Shown here: positions 34,501-46,968 of the stretch, in pieces | Layout: the number at the start of each line of letters is the position of its first letter | Numbering within the stretch: position 1 is the first letter of the stretch | From: Chrysomallon squamiferum | Taxonomy: Eukaryota; Mollusca; Gastropoda; Neomphalida; Peltospiridae | DNA: 64,000 bases | Reading direction: 5' to 3' | NCBI GenBank assembly: GCA_012295275.1 | Contig: CM022676.1 | Location: 13,518,379 to 13,582,378, forward strand | Notes under the pieces: generated by a model | What the model saw: the letters and a program-made list of their open reading frames with translations, nothing else | Databases searched by the model: none | Told to the model about the DNA's origin: nothing | Program-made: the position numbers and the translations under genes

Positions 34501-35306
34501 ATCCAAAGGTCATATCTGACTATGACAGATACCAATCATTTTTTTTAATACATATATATATATACATATATGTATTCTATTTTTTTTTTTCAGTTAGAAA
34601 CATTTCTGATAAGTTATACATATATACAACTACAATGAAAGTCATCTAAACTGGGCATCAACAGCACCAAACAGTGAATCAGTTGCTGAACTAGTTGATA
34701 TTTAGGAAACATTTCTGTGGTTGTTTGGAATCTGCATTTAATAATAGCTACTCATGCAGAAGGAAATGTTCCTTTTTCGATAATGCAAAATGATTTAACA
34801 TTTGAAGCACCATCCTGACATCAAAACATGATAGTTTGTTTCCATGGAGGAATAATTCTTGTTTGACCATGTGACAATAATATTACTTTTTCTTACTATA
34901 TTTTGCTAAAGAAAATATTCTTAAGTTAATAAAACAATTTTACCTTACACAAGCTTGAATTTGGCCCATCTTGATCAAAATTATAACACAAAGTGTTTAA
35001 ATAATTAGATATCAAAGCTGATGATTGGTCTTTTAGTTTTTTTCTTGCCAAGCTGTAAAGACTAGCTGTGATATTTGTGTAAGTTAAATCAGTCAGAATC
35101 ATCTGAGGAGCAGTTTATCATTATCAGCTCAGTTGACTTATTTTCTGGGGTAAGATTTACATTAAAGTGACACATGATTAGAAGTAACCTGTTTATCCAG
35201 TTGTTTTCTTTTTCAGAAATTAAAGATTAAGCAAAATAATAAACTCACCTAAAACTACTTTCATGAGGGTAGTCAATACAAATATAAGGACAACTTTCAT
35301 TTCCAT
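31062..35306 (-). CDS. Gene C: short Ig-superfamily gene, 3' end lost or unresolved
   Basis: Recognised exons are a signal peptide (35249-35306), a V-type Ig (32558-32860) and one more Ig (31062-31352), all joining in phase 1. No FN3, transmembrane or tail exon was found before the gene B first exons. The last Ig exon ends in a donor (GTAGGT). The product may be a secreted two-Ig protein using the small exons near 28.2-28.6 kb, a gene that splices into gene B exons, or a truncated pseudogene. The coding exons have no stops. The first exon is unrelated in sequence to the gene A/B signal exons. Confidence 0.6.
31353..32557 (-). other. Gene C intron 2
   Basis: AT-rich intron with an AAT run at 31499-31531. 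No exon seen. Confidence 0.5.
32558..32860 (-). CDS. Gene C Ig exon 1 (V-type)
   Basis: Exon of 303 nt, phase 1-1, acceptor TTTCAG and donor GTATGA. V-type Ig with VTLVCNTT, INWVQGR, the extra pair TNCSGN and TSCNGG, and AWTCQGE. The extra pair matches the family signature. Confidence 0.87.
32861..35248 (-). other. Gene C intron 1
   Basis: AT-rich intron with TTTA runs near 32935 and 32990. No exon or recognisable mobile element. Confidence 0.5.
35249..35306 (-). CDS. Gene C signal-peptide exon
   Basis: ATG at 35306, 58 nt, phase 1, donor GTGAG. It encodes MEMKVVLIFVLTTLMKVVL plus Gly. A second in-frame ATG is two codons later. The exon is preceded on its own strand by a 32-base T run (35310-35341 on the map), so the 5' leader starts with or is interrupted by a homopolymer. 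Confidence 0.7.
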
Positions 35307-38005
35307 AGTGAACAGAAAAAAAAAAAAAAAAAAAAAAAAAACAATTGTAATAATTCACTACTGTTTTATTCATACAAATTAATTTGAATATAAACATAGT
35401 GTCAAGATTTTTTATTCCCTTTTTGTACAGTTAAATGGTATTTTACAATCGACAGTATATTAAACTCCTTTATTTGTGGTTGCAGATAATCAGAGAAGAA
35501 CAGTTGCTTACTGAAAGAAAAAATAAGGTTTATATAAACTAGGCTATCACCCACATGAATGTTTGTGACTGTAGAAATCACTAGGTGGACATTTCATCCA
35601 TTAAAAACAAACAAGAGTGGTATAAACATACCATTAAAACATATTATGAGAAACCTATGCAATGAAATAAATTATTAATTATGTTAGAATAAAATGAATT
35701 ATGATAAAATAAAACTATGTTGGCACTATTACATCTGGTACACATCTTCTTTATCCAGCCATATTTATTTAGGTTGATTGTCAGTGCATTCCTTTATTGA
35801 AACATACTAAATAAAAGTAACTGGATTGAAGAATGATCAGCAGTGAAAAGGAAACACCTTTTCTTTTGTAAATACTGGGCTCTTGAGAAAGCATGTGATC
35901 TTATCTATCATGCTGAATATATATATATATATATTTTTTTTTTTCAAAGACATTTTTGTCTTTCAATATCTAAAACCAATGCCATCATAAAAAGAAATAA
36001 TACATTTGGAATCTGAAAATAATTAAGAAGAAAAATAATTTCATTTGTTATATTGCTCTAAACCTGCCACTTAATATAGTCACTAGCAAGAAGCATCAAT
36101 TTTAAATATAAAACTGAAAACAGAGGTTGAAGTATTAACATATAAATATTTAAATTAATACTTTTATAACAATAAATGAGAAAAAAAATGAAAGAAAGGT
36201 AATTGTTTCAAGCTTTTATCCTTAAGCATTTGATCAAACAAATTCTATACTTAATTTAAGATTATATGAGATATAATTACATTGGATGTAATATTTAATT
36301 TAATTTGTTTATAGTCATTTGTAAGTTGATATTCCTTGCAAGCAATTAAATTATCCATAAAATAGCATAACAAAATGTGTGTGTGTGTGTGTGAAATAAA
36401 TTAAATTTAAAAACAGAAGAAATATGCATTTACTTTGTGAGAAACTCAGAAAGTCTCATCAGCAATTAAGACTTACGTCATTGTCACAGTACGAGTATGA
36501 CATTGTTAATTAAAGATTTATATATAATATATAACAAAACCTATCTCTATTTTATTTAACAGAAATGAAAATGAGTTGAAACATTACTTGTCGACTCTTA
36601 TCGGTCATTAGTGGGTCCCTTATGGTTACAGTTTTCATAATCATTACTGGGTTGCTACTTTTAACGGACTTAAATTTCTGACTAAAGCTATGTAACATTT
36701 TAACAAACAGCATAGCATAGCACAATCTTTTTTCGTTCACTTATTTTGTAAATTGTATTTTAAAATAAATACAACTGAAACAAATGTCAAGAACACCATC
36801 ACCCAAAACACACACAGACACATAAGAAATAAAGTTTAAAAATAAAAAGCAGCTTTTAAAATAAACAAAGAAACTTACCAAAATCTATCTTTCGTTTAGT
36901 AACTGTCTGAACAAGGAAATGTGATGGACGAGTCTAATATTATGGTAGGGGATCACAATTCAGACAATGAGATATCATGGCTTTAAAAATAACGTCTTGA
37001 TCAAGTAAAGATACTAAAGGAATAATATGTAGGCCAGTATATATGCGTTGTGCATTCGAAGTGTCTGTGCGCGCTCGCGCATATATATAGATACAGCTAC
37101 AGATAAGTGAAAAAATCGTACATTTTGCAAATATCCGTGTTAGCCATTGTATCCAGTTGTGTTTAGGGTCTCCAGAACTAGTGACTTAGTTTGACTTAGT
37201 ATGTATATTTCTCCGTTATTTCTCTTTTCAATTTTTCCTTTTGCCATTCTTGAACAGTTTTTAAATTTTCAACAGAAACTATCTTAACAAAATCATCAAA
37301 AAAAAAAAAAAACAAGAATAAATAAAAAAAATAATAATAATGAATGTAAATGCTTGTCTCTCCTAAAACTGAACTGTAGAACACACTGAAAAATATGCTC
37401 AAATTCTTTCGCGAATCAACAGCTATTCTTTGTTATAGTAGTAGCCAAAAGCATCTTTGTTGTTGTTGTTGTTGTTGTTGTTATTATTATTATTATTTAC
37501 TGTTATTCATACATACGTTATTTTTATCAAGCAAAGCGGCCGATGTTTTTTTTTTAAATGTTATTGACTACATTTAGTTTGAGTTGTTTGATACGGAGTT
37601 GCATCGGTAACATATTTACGAATCGAACTCATTTGCCCCAGTATGTGTTTAGTGCGGTGCATACAAAAGAAACTGAACAATTTCGTTTTCAGTACACTGC
37701 AGTCTTGGTTGGTATTTCTTCATCAATCGATTGCCAAAGTCATTATATTATTATTAGTGCTGCAGTTAGCTGTTTAATTTTCTTGTTGTTTCTAGACTGA
37801 CATTCCAGCAGAAACGTTTGAACTTGATCTGCTGATGATTTTATCTAAAGGAATACTCAGACAAAATATGTATTACTATTAGAAAAAAATGGTACATTCT
37901 CATGCTCCCGTATGTGTAGTATTTTTAATACATACACTGGAAAAGAAAGAAAGAAAGAAAGAACAAAACAAAATACCAACAACAAAAACAAACACAAACA
38001 TATAA

Positions 38006-38200
38006 ACACAAATAAATAAATAAATAATAATAATAAAACAACCTGTAATTCTACAATTACTCTTCAAAATAATAACTCATTATTTACACTTTTATTCCAC
38101 ATAATCCGTCATAAGGTGGAATAAAAGTGTAACTAAAGTTATTATTTTGTACAGTAATTGTAGAATTACATGTTATTTTATTATTATTTATTTATTTGAG
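38006..38200. repeat. Long inverted repeat (hairpin or small palindromic element)
   Basis: The left arm ends in CACTTTTATTCCAC at 38100 and the right arm starts GTGGAATAAAAGTG at 38116. Arms of roughly 60-90 bp pair with few mismatches around a 15-base loop. Outer parts are AATA/TTTA-rich. This would fold into a stable RNA hairpin and has the form of a palindromic non-autonomous element. Confidence 0.8.
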
Positions 38201-38691
38201 CAATAAATAAATAAATAAAATGATGTTTCATGGTACAAACTGGATTACGTTATTTGAAACTCGCGAATTATTTCGTCCTATTTTGTTATTCACAATTCGT
38301 AGCTTTATACATTTCCTCTAAGGTGATGTTGCCTGAGACTGCCTACCCCTTTTGAGGATATGAACTTTTCCAATCTGCTTCCGTTGAATGCAAACTTAAT
38401 GAGAGGGGAAATTAACAACAGAAAATGTGCTCGTAGTGTGAAGGTGAGATTTTATTTTAAAATCTTCACAAAAGTAGCGAAATATTTGTATTATTTATTT
38501 ATTTATTATTTTTGCTTGTATGAACAGCATATTTATATTTCAAATGTATAATAATAATAATAATAATAATAATAAAGAAAAGAAGAATTATAATTTCAAA
38601 TAATTGTTTTACAAAAACGTACTTAGAATTGTCCGATATGAACTTTGGGCAGAGTAACGTGTCCACATGTTCACCCGCCAGTGTCTGAACA

Positions 38692-38722
<31 letters not shown>

Positions 38723-39277
38723 AGCTTCTAATATATATATTTAACTGAGACATTGATTACAAGACATATTTAAAAAAAAGTTACGTTAATCATCCATGTA
38801 GAACTGATTGATTCATGAAAGAATATATATTTAAAAGTGTAAACACTGACTGGCGGCTAACGTCGCTATTTTGAATTTTGATCGGAAATGTCCGTGTACA
38901 TTCGGAAACAATTACATCGGGTTTTTAAGCTTTCAGATAAAACAGTTTTACGTCCATTTCAGTATATTTTTTTTATGATTTACACTAATGAAGGTATGGA
39001 TGCTGTTCATATTACAAAACCATGATGTAGAGCACCTCTCCTAATATTTTAAACTTTTCAAACTAATAAACTGAAATTATAATTTTTTTATAAGATAAAT
39101 ATGTTAACTGTTCCCATTAAATTTGTGAAATATGGAACCATTTGTTCAACAGACGCAATTTGTGTTGGTGCGAGTTATCGTTCCTGTTGGTCCATGTTAT
39201 CCGTACTTGAGTAAACTGAGTTTAGAATTTATTTAATTTCAGTGACTATTACAATTTACATTAACAATAATTAGCAG

Positions 39278-39325
<48 letters not shown>
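39278..39325. repeat. (AC)n microsatellite
   Basis: About 24 AC units. Confidence 0.95.
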
Positions 39326-39327
<2 letters not shown>

Positions 39328-42300
39328 TTCACTTAAGATTTCATGTCAGTTTTCATCATTGTATAGTCATACAACTTAATGGTTGCAATGGCAACCTTAA
39401 ATTCCTTAATATGAATTTTGCAAATCTTGCACTTTTGGTCTACATAACTTTTTTGTCAGAGGTGTTATCCTGTTTTTCAACAATGTTTTGTTTTACTAGT
39501 TAAAGTAGTTTTGATACAAAAAAGTTACAAATCCTCTTTTGGTTCTCAAACTTGTCACACTACAAGATTTTATATCTTTTAGAGTTGCCTTTTGAATATG
39601 GATTGGATCCTTTGCACTGAACTGGTTTTATATTTCTGCAGTTCATGGCAAAATATCCTCTCTGTTTAAATAAGTATTGAAACAAAAATTAAGGTACTGT
39701 AGCAGTTTATAGTTGCAGAGGTTTTCTTTATTTTTTCATCAACATTTTATTTTTATTTATTTATTTTGTCAGGAGAAAACTGAATGAATATTCTTCTATT
39801 ATTTGTTGCTTGCTAGTGCTCTATATAAAACTGTCTAAAACACTTTAGCTTCTCTTGACAGATGGAGTCAGATTCTAACCCTGTTTTCAATCACTTGTGT
39901 TCATGCATACATTTTTTTCTTCTTAAAACCACTGTTAAAACACTGAATAAATGTAGCTGTGTATTAAAAAAGTATAAGAAATGTAGCAAAAAGAACTAAA
40001 GCAAACATATCACAACAGTAAGAAGACATTGAAAAACATTTGGCTGAGTGGAAGAGCATTAAATCAAGTATCTACCTAGTTAAATTGACAAATAACAATG
40101 AGCTTAGAATCTTAATTTGACTTTTCTCAATTTGCAGTAAAAGTGGAATAACAACGTATATTTACCAATGCCTTTGTTAACAATACATAGATCTAAAACG
40201 ACATATTACCATTTACGTTAGTACAGTTAAAAGACTATAACAGTTTAATATTTGCATTTGATGTTTAACCATAATCCTTTGCAATACATAAACTCAGCTA
40301 ATCCTTTGAGTCAACTCCAGAAAGGTGTTGCAGGTATTAATTAGGGACACTAATTGAGACTAGAGGCAATTAATGAAGCAAACATAAAATAATGTTCTTT
40401 GCTTTGTACTTGCTGTGATTTGACAGCAAACAAAAGTTACCTATCATCTGACCAGTTTATTCCTGATTCTGGCATTCCTGAATCTGGCAGTGAGATTATA
40501 ACACATCTTAATTGGGCACGCCTATTGTTCCATTTCTGGCAGCTTTTTGCTCACCCTTACTAATTGGTGTTAATAATATATATATATATATATTTACCCC
40601 CATCTGCAGTTATCTTACAGCAAGCCCCTGCAATAATGACGTAGTATTAGCCTATTACGATAGTAGTACATGTGCTACCATAGATGTTGTCCACTACCAC
40701 AACGGGTTCTTCAAGGGGTCTACACAAAATATACGTGATAGGAATTTGGGTTCAGTTACCCTGAACATGATGAATCATTTATTTAGACATTTTTATTTCC
40801 TTTCCTTTCTTAATGAAATATGGAGAACCCTCCAGATCCAGTTGAAGTCAAAAGGCAAACAACAAGAGAATGACAAAATAAATGGAGAATGAAGTTGAAC
40901 AAACATTCTGATAACTAGAAGGATTTAAAAGTAAGGTCGCAGAAAGGATACAGGCAGAATAAGAAAAAAATAACAAGTAATAACCGTAAGGAAAAAGGAA
41001 GTAATGAAAGAATGACAAATTTAGGCAGATGCTGCATATGTGCAAAGGCTGAAAAGGAAGGCAGAAACTAAATAGGGCATGGGGATGGGAAAATAGGACA
41101 TCACCAAAAGATTGCTTTGTGAAGGAAAAGGATTAGCCTGAGTATCCTATGTGAGAGAACAGCTCAGATGGACAATTGGATGGATATCTCTCTCTGCCAG
41201 AGGTAGATCAAAATAATTTTTGGGCAGATCTTTGCCAGTTGTATGGTTAGTAGTGATTCCAGCAAGTATACACATTTAACAATAATTTTGGCTATATATT
41301 CCTTTAGAAATCAGTCATTTTTGAGTTCACTGGAACCACAAAAATTACCTTTTAGTTGTATACACAAATGTTACATGAAGAAATCCGACATTCCCATCAT
41401 AAAAACACTGACTTGGAAATCTTTAGACATCTTTGTACCAACCTAAATAGTGACATAATATCAGTTAATTAACATGACAGCTTTTCTGTGTGATGAATGC
41501 AAGGAGATGTCTCAACATAGAGTACATTTTATATTGCTCAATTATTTCATTAGTGATTATTACTAACTTAGACCTTAAAAAAATAAAAGATGATTTTAAA
41601 ATAGTTTTTATTTAAGAACTATTTAGTTCTGATTTATAATTTTTGACATTTGCAAACATCAGCTATAAGCAAGTTTTTCAGAATAGTGAGGTTCTACATC
41701 ATATCAAGCCTCTTTACTACATTCAGATGAATCCTCTCATGCATCGTGTTGAAAGCTGTCATGTGTAAATAAGCTGACCATTACATGACTATTTAGGTCT
41801 ATCAAATATATCCGAAAATTTCAAAGGTGGAGATTTTATGATAGGGCTCTTGGGTTTCTTGTTGTAGTCTGTACATGTAAAACTAAACAGTATATTTTAT
41901 GATACCAGTGAACTTGAAAATGACTGATCTAAAGAAATGTAAAACCAAAATTATTGTTAAATGAGATACCCCTGGTTGGAATCATGGACAACTCTAAGTT
42001 TGGCAGAGATTTGCCAAAAAATGATACAGACCTATCTCTGGCGGAGAACCAGCAATTTCCATCCAACTTTCTGAGCTGTTCTTTGCCAGAAGATATTTGG
42101 GCTAGGAAAGGATATGAAATGAAAAAAAAAAAGGATATTGGAAGGTACAGATTAGAAAGCCCTTACAAGATTCAGTTGATATTGCAACTGAACATCATCA
42201 TAGAATAGGCCTACACGTGGTTCCAGACAAAACTGATATTACCAAAAGCAAAGACTGCTAACAAGGATGTCAACATCAAGTGAGCAAAGAGCTTGGTATT

Positions 42301-44618
42301 GCAGTCTATTCTTCCTGCTTCTACTGCTTCGAAAAAGATGTACTATCAACATGGGATACTGGTCAAACCAAAGAAAAGCAAATGATATGGATGTTGGAAG
42401 AAGGACTTTCTGCAAGTCATGCCCTGAGAATAAAGCAAAAGTACAACAATATTTCAAAAGCAGTCAGTGTATTAATGTAAAAGCTATAAAGGGTCGTCAA
42501 TAACCAAACTGGGAAAGTGGATCAAGAAAATAAAAGGATCTAGTATCAAGGGCTGTTTATAGTATGTTATGCCTGTTATGTGGCTGCAAATTGTGGGGTA
42601 GCAATAGCATTATAAAAAGGACTTTAAAAAACCTGATAACTACAATGAAATAGATGAACTGGATGCAATGAGAAAATTTAAATTTCAGTGGAAGAAAACC
42701 TAGGGTGAAGAATGTGAAAAAGCAAAGCAACAGCTAGTGAAAAAACAGGGCACTGTGTTTGAATTTTTAAAATAAATGGAAGATGATCTTGAAGATTTTG
42801 CCAGATGTGGCTTTTGTTGTCAGATTGTAATAGTTGACGACTGACATGTTGGATATATTTCTTTTATTTATCAACATTCATACATTTTAGAAAGAGATGT
42901 ATTGTGTAAAGACATTTTTCTTTCAGTGCAAAGTAAAATGTATTATGGAAAAATAACAAACTATATTATGATTTGCATATGTTGTTGCTTGCATCTATCA
43001 TACTGATGTGATATTTCCTTTAATGAAATAATCTACTGTATTCTTTGGACTACAAGAGATGATATGAAGAAATTAGGCATACAATATATTTTGGGGATCT
43101 GTTGAACTCGTGCCAAACATTTGTCACAGGACACAATTTGGTAAAGGGACACAAATATGACATCTCCAGCATAAACATGTTACTTTTTTCCTTAACAGAC
43201 ATACTTACAATTTTTCATCTTTCTGCATTATTAAATATCAAAAGTAATAATGTTAGGCACATGATGTTATTAATATGATGGACATGACACAAAATATTAG
43301 ATTGCCTAGTTCACATGCATCCATTTTAAAACCAGTGCAAGCCATTATCTTCTAATCATTTTTTTGATACATAGACTTACAAACTCTATAAAAAGCTAAA
43401 GCTAAATTGTTTAAGAACATACTTTTAATAAATGTACATTTTATAGTTGTCCTAAAACTGAAAATTTAACTTTTCAATATCTTTTTTTTTTCTTTGACCC
43501 ACAGCAAAACGTGCATTTTGTATTGTCAGCTAATAAGCCTATGTGTAATAAGTTGTGTTTCTTTATTTAGTGATAGTATTGATCCATGTAAATGTTGAAG
43601 TTGACTTTACACATTGAGTTTTCAATATATGGTCACTAAGCCATCTTCTTGAATTTTGTGCAGATATACTTCTGAAACCAGGTATGAATGTGTTCAGCAG
43701 TGTTCATTGCTATGGCAGTTTGGTGATGCAAGTGCTGAACGTGGAGGTAGTGACCTTGTGCTACAGTTATTGTACAGGGTCTTCCACTTATGGTTGGTCT
43801 TTATGATTGAAACTGCTTGTATCTGCCCCAGTGCACTGAAATGGTTTTTTGATGGACATTTATGTGGTGTACGACTGCAATTCTGACTGCAGGTGGCCTA
43901 TTGCAGTGTTTGCATTCAGCAGGCTTAGTCTCAGCATCTTGTAACTGCCTTAATTGAAACGGAAATACAGCATGATTATGAGCATTGTAGCTTTAAATAT
44001 CCATCAGTATCGCATTCTTTCCCACTGAGTTTCATGTGCATTCACCAAAACTGACAATTTCTTGCCGATTTCCTGCAATTGTCATACGTGTTAAAGTGTT
44101 TTTAGGGTGCTAAACACTGCTATGTTATATCCAGTTATATTTGATACTTGTAGTCACTTTGTTGTTTTTAAAAGATTAATTTATATGGCTTAACAATACA
44201 GAAAATACATCAGTGCCAGTTGTAAGTAAAGTGAAATTTAGACAACACAGTGAGTCTTCCAACATACAATTTTGTCATTCGTATCTGACCTAAACTAAAA
44301 TTATAATCATATAGCAAACACTTTATCTAAATGTTCTATGCATTGTATGTGATATTTTATTGCCACTGACACATTTTTCAGCAGATTTTTCTTCATTGTG
44401 TGCAAATTTGTGGGCTGGTTTCTCTTTTGCCATATGATACACACAATGAGATATGATGACAAAAAAGCTTCTTACTTTTTTTTTTTTTTTTTTAGTTGTC
44501 TCAAGAGACATCAAATTCAGCTGGTTAGTGTTATATTTTCTGATGTACCTATTGGAGTCAGTGCAGCCCTTGTTTCTTCATCATTGTTGTTTTTCCTGAA
44601 TAATGTAATTGCCTGTTT

Positions 44619-44619
<1 letters not shown>

Positions 44620-44675
<56 letters not shown>

Positions 44676-44694
44676 AGGGAGGGAGGGAGGGGGA
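44620..44694. repeat. (GA)n/(GGGA)n tract upstream of gene D
   Basis: GA repeat followed by GGGA units, reading GA on the strand of gene D, 2.2 kb upstream of its start codon. Confidence 0.9.
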
Positions 44695-45629
44695 GCTCTC
44701 CATCCTTGAGATTTCTAATTATACATTTTCTAGATGTGATTCTAAATTAATTGGTGATTGGTTACTGTAAAAAGTGAGCAAACTGACAAAGCTATTGAGT
44801 ATAGTTCATTTTACTGAAGCATCCACTAAATAAACAACACATTAACAAATAGTAAACCTTTTATTATGTATTAATGTTGGGTAAACAAAGGTAAATTTAA
44901 AATTCGACAAAAGAAATGAAAATGACTAGCTTAGCTGGACACCATTTTATATTCAGAAACAAGACTCAGGATAATCAAGATATTTATTTTAACATTAACT
45001 TTGATACATTAAATGTCTAAAATAAATATGATATTTATGACACATATTACACTGTGTTGCCAAGAATTAGTCTCAAAGTGTTCACTGCTAACTGAAAATG
45101 CAAATAGTTAGATGTACTTGTTATATACTATGTAATTTTATTATTAATATATGGAGACAGTTAATACTAATAGAAACAGTTCTAACTCCATTAAAAAATT
45201 GGCTGTCTTCAACTTCTTTTCATTTTCTGTTATTTCAGTCTCACTTTCCAGATATAGGATAAATGCACAGGTGGACATAAGCCCCCATACAAGGTACAAA
45301 TGCTACCCAAATTGAGAAATTGCCAAAATGGCTTTCTTTTCCTTTTCAGGTGTGTCCTATAAATTCCCCACAAAGACAATTCCCCATAGACAATTCTCCA
45401 CAGACAATCCTCCACACAGACAGTTCCCAAACCACACATAGTATTGAGCAGAATTAGTATTTTATTTTATTAAATATTAACCAACAATAATTAGTATTGA
45501 CATAAAAAACTGATTGATTTACTTAAATCTTACACAATGGCCAAATTATGTCTGGGACAGTCTTACTGTTGTCACGCCTGTCAGTGCACAGTTTGTGCAG
45601 CTTTGACTGGAGTTTGTGGGTGTGGCTCT

Positions 45630-46350
45630 TACGTGCTTTGCTCGTGGCTTACCACACAGGTCACATAGTATGGCAATGGTACTCTGGGCCTAATATTGCT
45701 GTATGCTCTCAAAGGCTGTCCAGATGATAGGGTGTACATGTCCAAATAGCTTTGCAAAGGTGTTGTTCCATCCCTTGGATATGTTGTTGGTTTTTGATCT
45801 GCCTTCAAGAGTAATGGAATTGACGTTCCATATGGGTGGTGGGTACGTAGGAGGCATGCGATGCATCCTAAGTGGAGGGATGGATCCATCTGGAAGTTGT
45901 GGGGCTGAATATGATGGAAGACTCATATATATTGTCAAAGTAGTCCAGGAGAGGTTCAAGTCCTTCTGCTGTATATTCCCATAGATATGTCATACCAACA
46001 GGAACGTCATCCACTAGTAAGAAGGTGAGTCCATCAAGCATGCCACAAGAGTTTCACATCCTCCTCTATATCAGTGTACAAGACCAAGAGTGTGGATCTT
46101 CCTCCATGCGTCCTGTGTTAGGTGAGAGAAGCAGCCATGTAGGTTGACGTTGGGGTCCAAAGGATGACATCATAGCATTAATAACAGCTTGCTCAAAGAT
46201 GATGGTTGTGAGATCAGACTGGAAACAGAGTGCTGTTCATCTGTCTTGTATGGCAGTGAACAGTTCCTCATGATGCTTGTTCGGCAGAAACGTATACACA
46301 AGTCACAGCCAACTCTCACAATGTTGAATGTTCTGTCAATATACCAGGAG
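45630..46350 (-). mobile_element. MULE-type transposase relic
   Basis: In several minus-strand frames, pieces in the right order resemble MULE transposases: DRTFNIV (position of the first catalytic Asp, usually DGTFK), NVNLHGCFSHLTQDAWRKI (the conserved Cys-His and WRKI segment), a PTYPPPIWNV segment, then KTNNISKGWNNTFAKLFG, the position of the usual NNxxEGWHN motif. Frame changes and stops show it is dead. In MULEs the EGW glutamate would be the third catalytic residue; here it reads KGW. Confidence 0.65.
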
Positions 46351-46907
46351 TCAGAACTATTTATTTTAATTATTTTTATGATTTTCATTAAAACACAATA
46401 CGATGTTTTAGTAACAAACAATAAAAGATAAACAAGAAGTTTAGGCTAATTTTTTAACACAAAATTCATAGCATTTATTATTTTGACCAGACAGGCAAGG
46501 AAACTGTAATAAGTTAAAAACGTGTCCAGCAGGTGATCACACATAATTATCTTTGTCAACAACACCCTCTTTCTCAGGGAATACACTACTCCTATAAAGT
46601 GTTATATAATCTAAGATGTCAATATGGTTACATACATCATATCAACCATAACAATGACAGACCCAGGAATTTAATTACGAGTAATCATGCTTGTACATTC
46701 TCAACATAACTGTAAAGTAATTAGATGCATGTGTAATGTAATCACTTCATTCTTGGTGTATAAGTAATTTTTTATTTTTTATTTAATTTTTTTTATTATT
46801 ATTATTTTTTTATATACTTTTTATATAAATGTTAACCACTAAATTAAACAATTATGTTGTCGTATCTAGCATACACTGAATTACATTTATTTTTCTGTTT
46901 TAGCATA

Positions 46908-46968
46908 ATGTGTCTGAGATTCTGGCTGTTGATATGCATTTGGCTAACAAGAGGTGACATTTCTTTAG
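46908..46968 (+). CDS. Gene D signal-peptide exon
   Basis: ATG at 46908, 61 nt, phase 1, donor GTATG. It encodes MCLRFWLLICIWLTRG followed by DISL and Gly. A TTTTAG acceptor-like site just upstream of the ATG suggests a 5' UTR exon may precede it. Confidence 0.75.

Larger units (their letters stand above)
35342..46907. other. Intergenic region between divergent genes C and D
   Basis: No gene recognised. It holds a long inverted repeat (38006-38200), a degenerate tRNA-like A box near 40041, an AC run (39278-39325), T runs (38693-38719 and 44469-44493), a GA tract (44620-44694) and a MULE relic (45630-46350). A sequence with several open stretches at 41950-42780 matches nothing I recognise. 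Confidence 0.4.

Noticed and set aside
37060-37082. CG-rich palindromic TGCGCGCTCGCGC
   Set aside because: Too short to call a CpG island or regulatory site; isolated in AT-rich DNA.
41954-42780. Series of plus-strand open stretches with ordinary codon composition
   Set aside because: Frames change repeatedly and I recognise no domain; may be a decayed mobile element or retrocopy, but nothing supports a specific call.
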